From UBA4782 sp034429195 (GTDB taxonomy: Bacteria > Chloroflexota > Anaerolineae > Anaerolineales > Anaerolineaceae): a stretch of DNA of 64,000 bases. Each line of letters begins with the position of its first letter. Position 1 is the first letter of the stretch. A program made the translations under genes and the position numbers. The notes under the pieces were generated by a model. It did no database searches, was not told the origin of the DNA, and saw nothing but the letters and a program-made list of their open reading frames with translations. The stretch is taken from assembly GCA_034429195.1 (NCBI GenBank), contig DAOUGQ010000016.1, positions 285,793 through 349,792 on the forward strand, read 5' to 3'. This document shows, piece by piece, positions 16,474 through 25,966 of this stretch.

Positions 16474-18213
16474 TTGAATAATTATGTTCCACCACAAAAA
16501 AAGTGGATGGTAAGAGCCTCTATACCTGACGAGATCGAGTCAGAGCTCGCAGGTTATCCGGAAATATTGCAACAACTGCTCTATAACCGCGGCATTCATT
16601 CACAAGAAGATGCAGAAATCTATATAAACAAACAGGGTAGCCTTCACGATCCTTTTCTTTTAATGGGGATGGAGAAAGCAGTTAATCGGATCCTTCAAGC
16701 ATTAGAGAAACAAGAATCCATTGTAGTATATGGTGATTATGATGTCGATGGAGTTACTGCGACAGCGCTATTGGTTAAGGCTTTACAAGCGATGGATGCC
16801 AGGGTCAGGGGATTCATTCCTAACCGGTTTGAAGAAGGATATGGATTAAGTAAAGAGCCCCTCCAGAAATTATCTGATGAAAGTGTGGATTTACTCATTA
16901 CAGTGGATTGCGGCATTCGCTCCTGGCAGGAAGTGGATTTCTGGAATGGATTGGGAAAAGATCTGATTATCACCGACCATCATGAACCGCGTGAAAAAGT
17001 ACCAGAAGCATTGGCAGTTATCTGTCCAAAACAGAAAGGAGATCTTTATCCTGAAAAAAATCTGGCTGGAGTAGGCTTGGCTTTTAAACTTTGCGAAGCG
17101 CTGTACAAAAAACAACCCTTTGCACAAAAGCAAGTGGAAGATTTTTATGATCTGGTGGCTGTAGGAACAGTGGCAGATATTGTTCCACTTACAGGTGAGA
17201 ACCGTACTCTTGTGAAAGCGGGATTAAACGAGTTACATTTTGGAAAGCGCCTGGGATTACGGTCTCTGGCAAATGTGGCAGGGATTTCAATAGAAAAACT
17301 AAATGCACGCGACATTGGCTTTGGGATCGGTCCGCGTTTGAATGCTTCAGGCAGGCTGGAAACTGCTCAAATGGCTTATGACCTGTTGATGTCAGAGGAT
17401 ATAAATGTGGTGGGGAAACTTGCCCAGCAGTTAGACGATCTGAACCGAAGACGGCAGGAACAAACCCGCGAGCATGTTGAAAAAGCTGAATGTCTATTGG
17501 CTGAAAAACCAGAAGCAGATATCATTATTGCATTTGATCCGGAATTCAATAAGGGGATTGTCGGATTGGTGGCATCTAAACTGGTCGAAAAATACTATCG
17601 TCCCGCAGTAGTGGGGCAGATCGAAGAAGGCCAGATTCGTGCGTCTTGTCGTTCTATTCCAGAATTTCACATTACTAAAGCTTTAGATGAATGTGCCGAT
17701 TTGTTCGAGCACCATGGTGGGCATGCCATGGCTGCAGGTTTTACTTTACTACCAGAAAATGAGCCTTCATTCCGCGAACGTCTGGAAAGTATTGCGAAAA
17801 GAGAATTAGGGGAAATGGAATTGAATCCCGAATTGATCATTGATAAGGAAATCCGGCTTGAAGAAGCCAGACCTGCAGAGATTTTTGATGCCCTGGCCAA
17901 ACTGGAGCCGACTGGACAGACAAATCCTGAAGCGATCTTTTGTTCCTACAATGTACAAGTCCTTCAATTTTGGCCAGTAGGCGAAGGTCGGCATTTAAAG
18001 TTAAAACTGAAAGCAGGTGGGGTTATTTATAATGCCATTGCTTTTCGCCAGGGCCATTTAAAAGAAACACTTCCAAAATTTATAGATATTTCTTACACCT
18101 TCGATAAAAATTCTTATAAGGGTATCGAAGAAACCCAACTGAATATTCGAGACATCCGACCATCACAAATTGCATCAAGAGAACAGTGTAATGAAACCCA
18201 AGCTGTCGAATAG
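16474..18213 (+). CDS. recJ: single-stranded-DNA-specific exonuclease RecJ
   Basis: A 5'-3' ssDNA exonuclease for recombination and mismatch repair. The DHH domain shows YGDYDVDG (motif I) and TDHHEP (motif III). The DHHA1 domain has HHGGHAMAAGFTL, and a C-terminal OB-like domain follows, giving about 579 residues, the usual size. The start is TTG at 16474, preceded by a strong GGGGAGAG at 5-nt spacing. The in-frame TTG at 16459 would overlap that ribosome site. It probably shares the alr transcript. Its 3' end overlaps the next gene by 23 nt. Confidence 0.93.
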   Translation: MNNYVPPQKKWMVRASIPDEIESELAGYPEILQQLLYNRGIHSQEDAEIYINKQGSLHDPFLLMGMEKAVNRILQALEKQESIVVYGDYDVDGVTATALLVKALQAMDARVRGFIPNRFEEGYGLSKEPLQKLSDESVDLLITVDCGIRSWQEVDFWNGLGKDLIITDHHEPREKVPEALAVICPKQKGDLYPEKNLAGVGLAFKLCEALYKKQPFAQKQVEDFYDLVAVGTVADIVPLTGENRTLVKAGLNELHFGKRLGLRSLANVAGISIEKLNARDIGFGIGPRLNASGRLETAQMAYDLLMSEDINVVGKLAQQLDDLNRRRQEQTREHVEKAECLLAEKPEADIIIAFDPEFNKGIVGLVASKLVEKYYRPAVVGQIEEGQIRASCRSIPEFHITKALDECADLFEHHGGHAMAAGFTLLPENEPSFRERLESIAKRELGEMELNPELIIDKEIRLEEARPAEIFDALAKLEPTGQTNPEAIFCSYNVQVLQFWPVGEGRHLKLKLKAGGVIYNAIAFRQGHLKETLPKFIDISYTFDKNSYKGIEETQLNIRDIRPSQIASREQCNETQAVE

Positions 18214-19105
18214 ATTCATAGCAATTTGCCTCGGATTATTTGTCGCATTTCTCTGGTCTACTTCCTGGGTGCTCATTAAATTTGGTTTGGAAGACATTCC
18301 GGCAATTTCTTTTGCGGGGCTTCGTTACGGTGTGGCAACCCTCTGCCTTCTCCCATTTTTAGTGAAAAAGGAAAATTTTGAATGTATCAGGAACCTTAAC
18401 AAAAAGGATTGGTCGGGGCTCATTTTATTAGGTGTGTTGTGGTATGCAGTTTCACAGGGCGCTCAGTTCCTAGGACTCAAAGTCTTGCCTGCCATGACAG
18501 TCAGTTTGCTATTGAATATGACACCATTGATCGTCTCGATGTTAGGAGTGGTTTTATTACACGAGAAGCCAACAAAGTTACAATGGATTGGCATGGCGAT
18601 TAATCTCACTGGTGTTGGGCTATACTTTTTCCCTTCTGCTTTTGAAAATGCACAGATCGCAGGTATTGTGGCTGTGTTAATTGGTGTATTTTCTAATGCT
18701 TTTTCCTCAATCTTGGGAAGGGGGATTAACCGTACGAAAAAGATTCCTGTTATGGTGGTAACAACCATCAGCATGGGGATTGGGTCAATTCTGCTACTGA
18801 TTACCGGTGCAATATTCCAGGGAATTCCAGCAATATCATTGAAGAGTTGGGGAATTATCCTTTGGCTGGCGATCCTGAATACTGCTATTGCGTTCAACTT
18901 GTGGAACTTCTCATTACGAACGATCACTGCTATGGAATCAAGCCTGATCAACAGCACAATGCTGATACAGATTGCTCTTTTGGCTTTCTTTATTCTTGGT
19001 GAGAAGTTGTCTCCCCAGCAATGGATAGGAATGGCATTTGCTGCTTTTGGGGTGGTGTTAGTCCAGCTTCGGCTAAATACGGAGAAAGGTCATGCTGATC
19101 GTTAA
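18191..19105 (+). CDS. EamA/DMT-family transporter
   Basis: A drug/metabolite transporter of about 304 residues with ten hydrophobic segments in two EamA repeats; LWSTSWVLIKFGL and LVQLRLNTE mark the ends. Family members export amino acids, nucleobases or other small metabolites; the substrate cannot be read from sequence. ATG 18191 overlaps the end of recJ, suggesting coupling; an upstream TTG at 18170 is less likely. It converges with the GT2 gene, the two overlapping by 4 nt (19102-19105). Confidence 0.82.
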   Translation: MKPKLSNRFIAICLGLFVAFLWSTSWVLIKFGLEDIPAISFAGLRYGVATLCLLPFLVKKENFECIRNLNKKDWSGLILLGVLWYAVSQGAQFLGLKVLPAMTVSLLLNMTPLIVSMLGVVLLHEKPTKLQWIGMAINLTGVGLYFFPSAFENAQIAGIVAVLIGVFSNAFSSILGRGINRTKKIPVMVVTTISMGIGSILLLITGAIFQGIPAISLKSWGIILWLAILNTAIAFNLWNFSLRTITAMESSLINSTMLIQIALLAFFILGEKLSPQQWIGMAFAAFGVVLVQLRLNTEKGHADR

Positions 19106-19785
19106 TCAACGAACCGGTATTTGATCAAAGTCCACATTGCTTCAAATGCGTCTTTGGTTTTAATTTTCTTTCCCTGATTGTAATCGCGCGGGAAAAAAGC
19201 AATAGGAACTTCAACGATCCGGACTTTTCGTTTGAGGATTTTGGCTGTGAATTCAGGCTCAAAATCAAAACGCTTGGCGTGCAATGTCATTCCTTGAACG
19301 ACTTCTTTGCGAAAAACCTTGTAGCCTGTTTCCATATCGCTGAGAATGTTGTTATACAGGATGTTCGTTACGAAAGTCAACAGCTTGTTGGCAATCATGT
19401 TCCAAAAAAGGATGGGTCGCCTGGCTGCACCTAAAAATCTTGAACCATAAACTACATCTGCCAATCCTTCATCGATCGGTTTTAAGAGATTGGTATATTC
19501 TCTGGGATCATATTCCAGGTCGGCGTCTTGAATAATGATAACGTCACCTGTTACGTGATCGATTCCAGTACGAACTGCGCTGCCCTTACCCAGGTTTTTT
19601 TCATGCAGGATCACTTGGACATTTTCCTTACCATCCATCTCTGCAAGCATTGTGCGGGTATTATCTGTTGATCCATCATCGACAATCACAATTTCACTGG
19701 GAATTTTGGTAGCTTTTACCCGTTCAACTATCGTAGTTATGGTGGATTCTTCATTAAAAACTGGAATGATCACACTAATTTTCAT
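19102..19785 (-). CDS. GT2 glycosyltransferase (polyprenyl-phosphate type)
   Basis: About 227 residues with no membrane tail. The GT-A nucleotide-sugar site starts at ISVIIPVFNEESTI, followed by IVIVDDGSTDNT and the metal DXD equivalent in QDADLEYDP. The C-terminal region has METGYKVFRKEV. This pattern fits dolichol/undecaprenyl-phosphate mannose- or glucose-synthase-like enzymes that load a sugar on a lipid carrier at the inner membrane face. ATG 19785 directly follows the -10 zone, so the mRNA should be leaderless. A longer open frame to 19830 runs through the promoter and is rejected. Confidence 0.88.
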   Translation of the reverse strand: MKISVIIPVFNEESTITTIVERVKATKIPSEIVIVDDGSTDNTRTMLAEMDGKENVQVILHEKNLGKGSAVRTGIDHVTGDVIIIQDADLEYDPREYTNLLKPIDEGLADVVYGSRFLGAARRPILFWNMIANKLLTFVTNILYNNILSDMETGYKVFRKEVVQGMTLHAKRFDFEPEFTAKILKRKVRIVEVPIAFFPRDYNQGKKIKTKDAFEAMWTLIKYRFVD

Positions 19786-19792
19786 CAGAATA

Positions 19793-19821
19793 ATTATAAA
19801 AGAGCATAAATGCCAGCGCAA
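19793..19821 (-). promoter_or_regulatory. promoter of the GT2 gene (leaderless)
   Basis: Minus strand: TTGCGC (19821-19816), 17 nt, TATAAT (19798-19793), then 7 nt to the ATG at 19785. On the other strand, TGCTATAAT at 19839-19847 is an extended -10 for the AAA+ gene, so the two promoters interlock. Confidence 0.8.
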
Positions 19822-19883
19822 GCGGTACAAGAATGGTGTGTGCTATAATCTACATCAAATAAATCCAGTGTGAGGGAAGAGAT

Positions 19884-21230
19884 ATGACCAGTATGCCTGC
19901 CAAGCCCCCTGCTTCTGCATCTGCGCCGACTACACAATCTTCAACTTTTATTCCACCACCTATCAATAAAATCGAAGATACCGGTTTATCTTTACTATGG
20001 TTGCAAGACCTGGTATTGAAAGTGATGTATTTTCAAGGATATATGAGCGGCTTTAAAGTTGCGGAGTTGATCACTTTGCCATTTGCTGGTGTGGTCGATC
20101 AGGTAATGGAAGCTCTAAAAAGAGAAAAGCAAGTCGAAGTAAGGTCATCGCAGATGGGGTTGGGTGAAGGTGCGTATACTTACGCCATCACCGGATCTGG
20201 GATTGCCAGAGCACGAGAAGCATTAGAGCGAAGCCAGTATGCAGGTCCAGCCCCGGTTCCATTGTCAGACTATATTACTTCCTGCCAAAAGCAAAGCCGT
20301 TCACGCACCCTGGTTTCTGCCAGGGTCATGAAGCAAGTATTATCCCAACTCACACTGAATGAAAAGACATTTCATAGGCTTGGACCAGCAGTAAATTCGG
20401 GAACTTCCATATTTCTTTATGGACCTCCAGGTGACGGAAAAACAAGTGTGGCAAGAGCGATTGGTAGTATGGTGCTGTCACAAGCGATGTATATTCCTTA
20501 TGCATTATTTGTTGATGGCCAGGTGATCAAATTGTACGACTCAGTTAACCACCAGCTTTCTCCTGATGATGAAACACCCCCACCAGGAAGTGGTGGATTG
20601 CGTGCAGGTACTCGGAGAGATCCGCGGTGGGTAAAAATCAAAAGACCATTCATTGTCACTGGCGGCGAGCTTACTTTAACAGGCCTTGACCTTGTCTTTG
20701 ATGATGTACGCAAGTATTATGAAGCACCTTTTCAAGTGAAAGCTAACGGTGGTATTCTCTTGATCGATGACTTTGGTAGACAACAGGTTCGCCCGCGTGA
20801 TCTGCTTAACCGTTGGATTGTGCCACTCGAAAACCGGATCGATTATTTATCTTTGCATACGGGGCGAAAAATCGAAGTACCATTTGATGTACTGGTGATC
20901 TTTTCCACCAACCTTCCACCAAAAGACCTGGTAGATGAAGCTTTTTTACGCCGGCTTCGCCATAAAGTCGAAATTGGAGATCCCAGTTATGATGAATATC
21001 GTGAGATATTCAAGAGAGTTGCTGCTCAAAAAGGGATACCGTATAACGAACCGGGATTGGCTTATCTATTGCAGGAATGGTACGTAAAACGAAATCGAAA
21101 ATTGCGTGCTTCTCACCCACGCGATCTTTGTGATCAATTGTTAGATATTGCGCATTATCTTGGTGTCGAACCTGCCATGACCCAAGAGATGTTGGATCGA
21201 TCTGCTGAAGCTTATTTTGTAGACTTATGA
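19884..21230 (+). CDS. AAA+ ATPase of the bacterial/archaeal ATP-binding type
   Basis: The protein has 448 residues. A Pro/Ser-rich N-terminus is followed by a helical winged-helix-like segment. The AAA+ core contains Walker A GPPGDGKTS, Walker B LLIDDFGRQ, sensor 1 VIFSTNLPP and an arginine-finger region EAFLRRLRHK. The middle insertion has a Gly-rich loop (PPPGSGGLRAGTRRD). Homologues are widespread in Chloroflexota and Actinobacteria near pilus or secretion genes, but no such gene is adjacent and I assign no function. An extended -10 lies at 19842-19847 and GAGGGAAGAG precedes the ATG. It overlaps the GDPD gene by 4 nt. Confidence 0.75.
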   Translation: MTSMPAKPPASASAPTTQSSTFIPPPINKIEDTGLSLLWLQDLVLKVMYFQGYMSGFKVAELITLPFAGVVDQVMEALKREKQVEVRSSQMGLGEGAYTYAITGSGIARAREALERSQYAGPAPVPLSDYITSCQKQSRSRTLVSARVMKQVLSQLTLNEKTFHRLGPAVNSGTSIFLYGPPGDGKTSVARAIGSMVLSQAMYIPYALFVDGQVIKLYDSVNHQLSPDDETPPPGSGGLRAGTRRDPRWVKIKRPFIVTGGELTLTGLDLVFDDVRKYYEAPFQVKANGGILLIDDFGRQQVRPRDLLNRWIVPLENRIDYLSLHTGRKIEVPFDVLVIFSTNLPPKDLVDEAFLRRLRHKVEIGDPSYDEYREIFKRVAAQKGIPYNEPGLAYLLQEWYVKRNRKLRASHPRDLCDQLLDIAHYLGVEPAMTQEMLDRSAEAYFVDL

Positions 21231-21976
21231 ACTTCTTACATTCATTTACTAAACCGATCATTTTTGCTCATCGGGGTGCTTCTGGATATGCACCCGAAAA
21301 TACCATTGCTGCCTTTGAAATGGCAGTTTCAATGGGCGCTGACGCTATTGAATTGGATGCCAAGTTATCTTCTGATGACGTTGTAATAGTAATGCACGAT
21401 CAAACCGTAGACCGTACTACAAACCAAAGTGGCAATCTACGTACATTTACCGCTCAACAATTACATGAAATGGATGCTGGCAGTCACTTCGATGCAAAAT
21501 TTGCTGGCGAGAGAGTACCGACCCTGGCAGAAGTGTTTGAAGCTGTTGGTCAGAAAATTTACATTAATATTGAGCTGACCAACTATCAAACGTCTGGAGA
21601 TGGATTAGTTGACAAGGTGATTGAATTGATCGACAAGTATTCAATGAATGAGAGGGTGATTTTTTCTTCCTTCTTGCCCAGCAATCTCTTGCGAGCGCGC
21701 AAATTAAAGCCAAATATCCCTGCTGCTATCCTTTGCCTGCCCGGTAAGGAAGGATTAGTATCACGCAGTTTTGCAGGTAAATGGATCTCACCTGAATTGA
21801 TCCACCCGTATTTTTCAGATGTAAATGCAGGTATGATGAAGAGAGAAAATAAAAGGCATCGTCGCGTACATGTATGGACGGTAAATGAAGCTGAGGAAAT
21901 GAAACGGCTCTTCGACCTGGGTGTGCAGGGTATTTTTACTGATTTTCCTGATACTGCCATTCAATTGAGGGGTTAG
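21227..21976 (+). CDS. glycerophosphodiester phosphodiesterase
   Basis: Hydrolyses glycerophosphodiesters to glycerol 3-phosphate and an alcohol. In 249 residues it has IFAHRGASGYAPENTIAAF (catalytic His17 region), the metal ligands ELDAKLSSDD, MHDQTVDRTT, and the late HVWTVNEAEEM and GIFTDFPD motifs of the GDPD family. No signal peptide is seen, so it is cytoplasmic. Its ATGA overlap with the AAA+ gene and a 2-nt gap to the GH3-like gene indicate a three-gene operon. Confidence 0.92.
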   Translation: MNFLHSFTKPIIFAHRGASGYAPENTIAAFEMAVSMGADAIELDAKLSSDDVVIVMHDQTVDRTTNQSGNLRTFTAQQLHEMDAGSHFDAKFAGERVPTLAEVFEAVGQKIYINIELTNYQTSGDGLVDKVIELIDKYSMNERVIFSSFLPSNLLRARKLKPNIPAAILCLPGKEGLVSRSFAGKWISPELIHPYFSDVNAGMMKRENKRHRRVHVWTVNEAEEMKRLFDLGVQGIFTDFPDTAIQLRG

Positions 21977-21978
21977 TA

Positions 21979-24795
21979 GTGAAATTGCGTTTTTTTTCAA
22001 CCGCCATGTTGCTTATTGTCCTATTCATGACAATAAGCAGCCCGGTTGTGACTGTATTTGCCCGGTCTTCACAACAGGCTGATCCATCCGTTATGGCTGC
22101 TCAAATGCTGGCGAAAATGACGCCGGAAGAAAAAGTAGGGCAGTTATTTATGGTAACCTTTCAAGGAAGCTCACCTGACACCTCCATATTAAAGGATCTA
22201 ATTGGCAAATACCATATTGGGGGAGTTGTCTTAAAATCTGAAAACGATAATTTTGTTGGTTCAACAGAAACACTGGCAAAGGCTTATGCCCTGACCACTG
22301 GTATTCAACAGTTGGAGTGGGATGCATCCCAGACTACACAATCCGACCCATACACAAATGAACGGTTCACACCGCAATACATTCCTTTGTTCATCAGCAT
22401 TTCACAGGAAGGAGATCTATCTCCTTATGACCAGATTATCAATGGGATGACGCCTCTTCCTAATGAGATGGCAATTGGTGCTACGTGGGATACCAGCCTG
22501 GCAAATCGGGTTGGCTCTGTTTTGGGGAATGAGTTAAGTGCCCTGGGATTTAATTTCTTATTGGGTCCTTCGCTGGATGTTTTAGAAGTTCTACAGACGG
22601 AAGCGGGAAAGGACCTGGGAACCCGTACCTTTGGAGGAGACCCATTCTGGGTGGGTGAGTTGGGGGCTGCTTATATCCAGGGAGTACATGAAGGTTCCAA
22701 CAATCGGATGGCAGTGATTGCCAAGTATTTTCCGGGCAGGGGAGGTTCTGATCGACCTCCAGATGAAGAAGTAGCAACTGTTCGAAAAAGCCTTGAACAA
22801 TTAAAACAGATCGAGCTAGCGCCATTTTTCGCTGTCACCGGGAATGCATCAGATATTTCTATGACCACCGATGGTTTACTGGTTTCTCATATTCGGTATC
22901 AGGGGTTTCAAGGAAACATTCGTGCAACAACATGCCCTGTAAGCTTTGACCGTGACGCTATGGACCAATTGTTTTCTCTGCCAGCTTTTTCTACCTGGAG
23001 AGCGAGTGGCGGAGTGGTTGTCAGCGATGATCTGGGCAGCCTGGCAGTGCGCCGTTTCTATGACCCAACAGGAAAAACTTTTGATGCGCGTCAGATTGCA
23101 CGTAATGCATTTCTGGCGGGGAATGATCTGTTATACGTAAATAATTTTATTGCTACTGACGATCCCGACCAATATACCACCATCATTAAAACACTCGAGT
23201 TCTTCACCCAAAAATATCAAGAAGACCCAGCTTTTATGCAGAGGGTGGATGAATCCGTCCAACGTATTCTCACCTTAAAATATAAGATCTATCAAAACAA
23301 ATTTACTTTAGAAAATGTCCTTCCCGGTGAAGAAGGATTAACCAGCATTGGGACATCCACCCAGGTAAGTTTTGATGTCGAAAGAAATGCATTGACTCTG
23401 GTAAGTCCGGATATCAACCAGTTGCCAGATGTTCTTCCAGAAGCTCCTTCTAAAGGTGAACGATTATTATTTATTACAGATGTTGTCGCAGGAAAACAAT
23501 GCTCTACCTGTGAAGAACAGACATCATTGTCTGTAAACAGTCTGATGAATGCTGTCGACCGATTATATGGAACACAGGCGGGTGGACAGATTTACCGGAA
23601 TTATATGAGTGCATATTCTTTCGCAGACCTGAATTATCTTTTAAATAACCCGGAAGAACCTCCTTTGTTGGAGGAAGAATTGTCTTTGTCTAATTGGGTA
23701 ATCTTTTCTATGCTATCAACCGATTCCTCGCGAGAAGTATCTTCTGCTTTAAAACGATTGCTTTCGGAACGCCCTGATCTGTTGAAAGATAAAAAAGTGA
23801 TTGTCTTTGAGTTTAATGCTCCCATCTATCTTGATGCAACGGATATATCAAAGTTAACTGCTTATTACGCTTTGTATAGCAAGATTCCCCAGGCGATAGA
23901 TGTGGCTGCCAGGGTTCTTTTCCAGGAAATCGCACCGATGGGAAACCTGCCAGTTTCCGTTCCTGCTATTGGATATGATTTGATCAGTGTTACCGCTCCA
24001 AATCCTGACCAGATTATTCCGCTTTTTTTAGACCAGCCAACTGAGACAACACCTACCATCAATCCAACTGAACCTGATGTTACACCTTCTCCCACGTTTG
24101 TGCCAAAGTTCAAAGTAGGTGATACCCTGCCAATACGAACTGGAGTGATTTACGATAATAACAATAATCCTGTGCCAGATGGAACAGTGGTTACATTTAC
24201 AATTACAGTGGGTGGGGAGACTGGAACGATACAACAGGTTAATACTGTTACTCAAGACGGTATTGCCCGTACTTCATACCGGATTGCTTCTCAGGGGCTA
24301 ATGGAAATCAAAGCCAGCAGCGATCCCGCTTTACTTTCCGAAATCCTTACACTGGATGTTACGTCAGACACAGTCGCTGTGATCACCATTATTGCACCTA
24401 CACCAATAGTCACAGAGACAACAGGTGTGGTAGCTTCGCCTACTCCTGCTGTTACAGAATTACCAGTGAATGAAGAAACCAAGAATCCAGGAATTTCGGA
24501 TTGGTTGCTTTCCATGATAGTCATCTGGGGGGTGGGGGGATGTGTGTTTTTTCTGGGACGGCGATATGTCTCTCTTCATTGGGGGTTGCGTTGGGGATTA
24601 TGCTCTATTCTGGGCGGGTTGCTTTTCTACATGATATTGATCATGTTCATTCCTGTCAGCCTAAAATGGTCCGATACTTTTGGCAGGATTGGTTTATTTT
24701 TTGCTTTGCTACTAGGGTGTGGTCTCGGTTTTATAGCTGGATATATCTGGAGGAATCGATACCTTCAAACGATAACGCGAAAACAAGAGAAGTAA
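21979..24795 (+). CDS. GH3-like membrane-anchored protein with Ig-like domain
   Basis: A 938-residue exported protein. A signal peptide lies at about 1-29 and a glycoside hydrolase family 3 N-terminal barrel at about 35-420. A GH3 C-terminal-like region, a Thr/Pro linker, a bacterial Ig-like (invasin-type) domain near 710-790 and two or three C-terminal membrane segments follow. The GH3 nucleophile Asp is present in VVVSDDLG. The NagZ-type KHFPGHG..D.H loop reads KYFPGRGGSDRPPDEE, lacking the usual His of the catalytic dyad, so activity is uncertain. It could cleave beta-GlcNAc in wall material or only bind it. The start is GTG at 21979, right after the GDPD stop. Confidence 0.75.
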   Translation: MKLRFFSTAMLLIVLFMTISSPVVTVFARSSQQADPSVMAAQMLAKMTPEEKVGQLFMVTFQGSSPDTSILKDLIGKYHIGGVVLKSENDNFVGSTETLAKAYALTTGIQQLEWDASQTTQSDPYTNERFTPQYIPLFISISQEGDLSPYDQIINGMTPLPNEMAIGATWDTSLANRVGSVLGNELSALGFNFLLGPSLDVLEVLQTEAGKDLGTRTFGGDPFWVGELGAAYIQGVHEGSNNRMAVIAKYFPGRGGSDRPPDEEVATVRKSLEQLKQIELAPFFAVTGNASDISMTTDGLLVSHIRYQGFQGNIRATTCPVSFDRDAMDQLFSLPAFSTWRASGGVVVSDDLGSLAVRRFYDPTGKTFDARQIARNAFLAGNDLLYVNNFIATDDPDQYTTIIKTLEFFTQKYQEDPAFMQRVDESVQRILTLKYKIYQNKFTLENVLPGEEGLTSIGTSTQVSFDVERNALTLVSPDINQLPDVLPEAPSKGERLLFITDVVAGKQCSTCEEQTSLSVNSLMNAVDRLYGTQAGGQIYRNYMSAYSFADLNYLLNNPEEPPLLEEELSLSNWVIFSMLSTDSSREVSSALKRLLSERPDLLKDKKVIVFEFNAPIYLDATDISKLTAYYALYSKIPQAIDVAARVLFQEIAPMGNLPVSVPAIGYDLISVTAPNPDQIIPLFLDQPTETTPTINPTEPDVTPSPTFVPKFKVGDTLPIRTGVIYDNNNNPVPDGTVVTFTITVGGETGTIQQVNTVTQDGIARTSYRIASQGLMEIKASSDPALLSEILTLDVTSDTVAVITIIAPTPIVTETTGVVASPTPAVTELPVNEETKNPGISDWLLSMIVIWGVGGCVFFLGRRYVSLHWGLRWGLCSILGGLLFYMILIMFIPVSLKWSDTFGRIGLFFALLLGCGLGFIAGYIWRNRYLQTITRKQEK

Positions 24796-24836
24796 TTTTT
24801 CTCCTCTTGACTGATCATAGTGCATTATTGGGGAAG

Positions 24837-25826
24837 TTAGCGAAGAATCGTTAAAAGCAAGGTCAAAATTGTGATACCCATTACTCCCCAAAGAAGAAAG
24901 TTATCCGGTTTTGTGCGCAGTAATTCACGAGTAGTTTCTGCCCCGTTCTTGACAAAAGTTCTGACAGGGAGAGGAATATCACCAAACAGGCTTTTACGGA
25001 ATTGATCAATGTTTTCAGGGCGGTCATCAGGGTGTAAATTCATTGCCCATAGTATTGCTCGCTCAACCCTTGGGCTGAGCTGTGGATTAATCTGCCGGGG
25101 AGCAATAAGGCTTTCAGGATTCAAAAAACGGGTTCGAGCTTCAGGAGGGGGTTGGTTGGTAAGCAAGTGGTACATTGTTGCGCCAAAAGCATATATATCA
25201 CTGCGTGCATCGGTATGAGTGCTGTCTCCACCATACTGCTCGATGGGTGTATAAAGGGCGGTTCCCTGTCCCTGAAGTACAGTAATGGTTACTTCATCTG
25301 GTGCCATTACCTTAACTAACCCGAAATCTACCAGTTTCAATACACCCGAAGGAGTTACCTTAAGATTGCTGGGTTTGATGTCTCGATGAATGATTGGTGG
25401 ATTCTGTGAATGAAGGTATTCCAATGCATCTGCGAGCTGGGCTGCCCAATTCAATACTTCTACTTCCTGCAGGTAATGCCCTTTTTGGCGTGTTTCAATG
25501 ATCAATGACCTAAGGTCATTTCCTGGCACAAAATCCATCACGAGATAATCACGCACCCCGGTAGAAAAGAAATCGGATACTTTAGGTAAATTGGGATGAT
25601 CCAACCGGGCTAAAATTGTTGCTTCGCGGAAGAACTGGTCGCGGGCTTCCTGCAGCAGGTCTGGAGGAAGAGAACGATCATGTTCGACTTCTTTCAAGGC
25701 GCATTGGCGCCCTTCCAGGCGAGTATCATCTGCCAGGTAGATACAACCCATACCACCCTGACCGATGGTGCTGATAATCTTATATCGCCCACGTAATACT
25801 TCTCCGGTTTTTAATGGGACCGGCAT
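24837..25826 (-). CDS. Hanks-type Ser/Thr protein kinase with C-terminal membrane anchor
   Basis: A 329-residue kinase. The Gly-rich loop is IGQGGMGCIY, the ATP-binding Lys is in CALKEVE, the catalytic loop is HRDIKPSN, DFG is in VDFGLVKV, and the APE-equivalent lies near YTPIEQYGG. One membrane segment (about 308-327) forms the end, with no external sensor domain, so it is probably a membrane-tethered kinase facing the cytoplasm. It is divergent from an FHA-winged-helix regulator. FHA domains bind phosphothreonine, so the regulator is a likely substrate or partner. GGGTGAAGA precedes the ATG. Confidence 0.9.
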   Translation of the reverse strand: MPVPLKTGEVLRGRYKIISTIGQGGMGCIYLADDTRLEGRQCALKEVEHDRSLPPDLLQEARDQFFREATILARLDHPNLPKVSDFFSTGVRDYLVMDFVPGNDLRSLIIETRQKGHYLQEVEVLNWAAQLADALEYLHSQNPPIIHRDIKPSNLKVTPSGVLKLVDFGLVKVMAPDEVTITVLQGQGTALYTPIEQYGGDSTHTDARSDIYAFGATMYHLLTNQPPPEARTRFLNPESLIAPRQINPQLSPRVERAILWAMNLHPDDRPENIDQFRKSLFGDIPLPVRTFVKNGAETTRELLRTKPDNFLLWGVMGITILTLLLTILR

Positions 25827-25966
25827 TCTTCACCCTGTTCCTTGAAAATCTACCAGTGGGTTGCGATGAATTTCGGCGTTTCGCACACCCATTTGTGTAC
25901 AAATATTCTCTTTTCTGCTATATTATACATCGACAGCCCAATTACAAGGGGAAGGCAAAAAAACTT

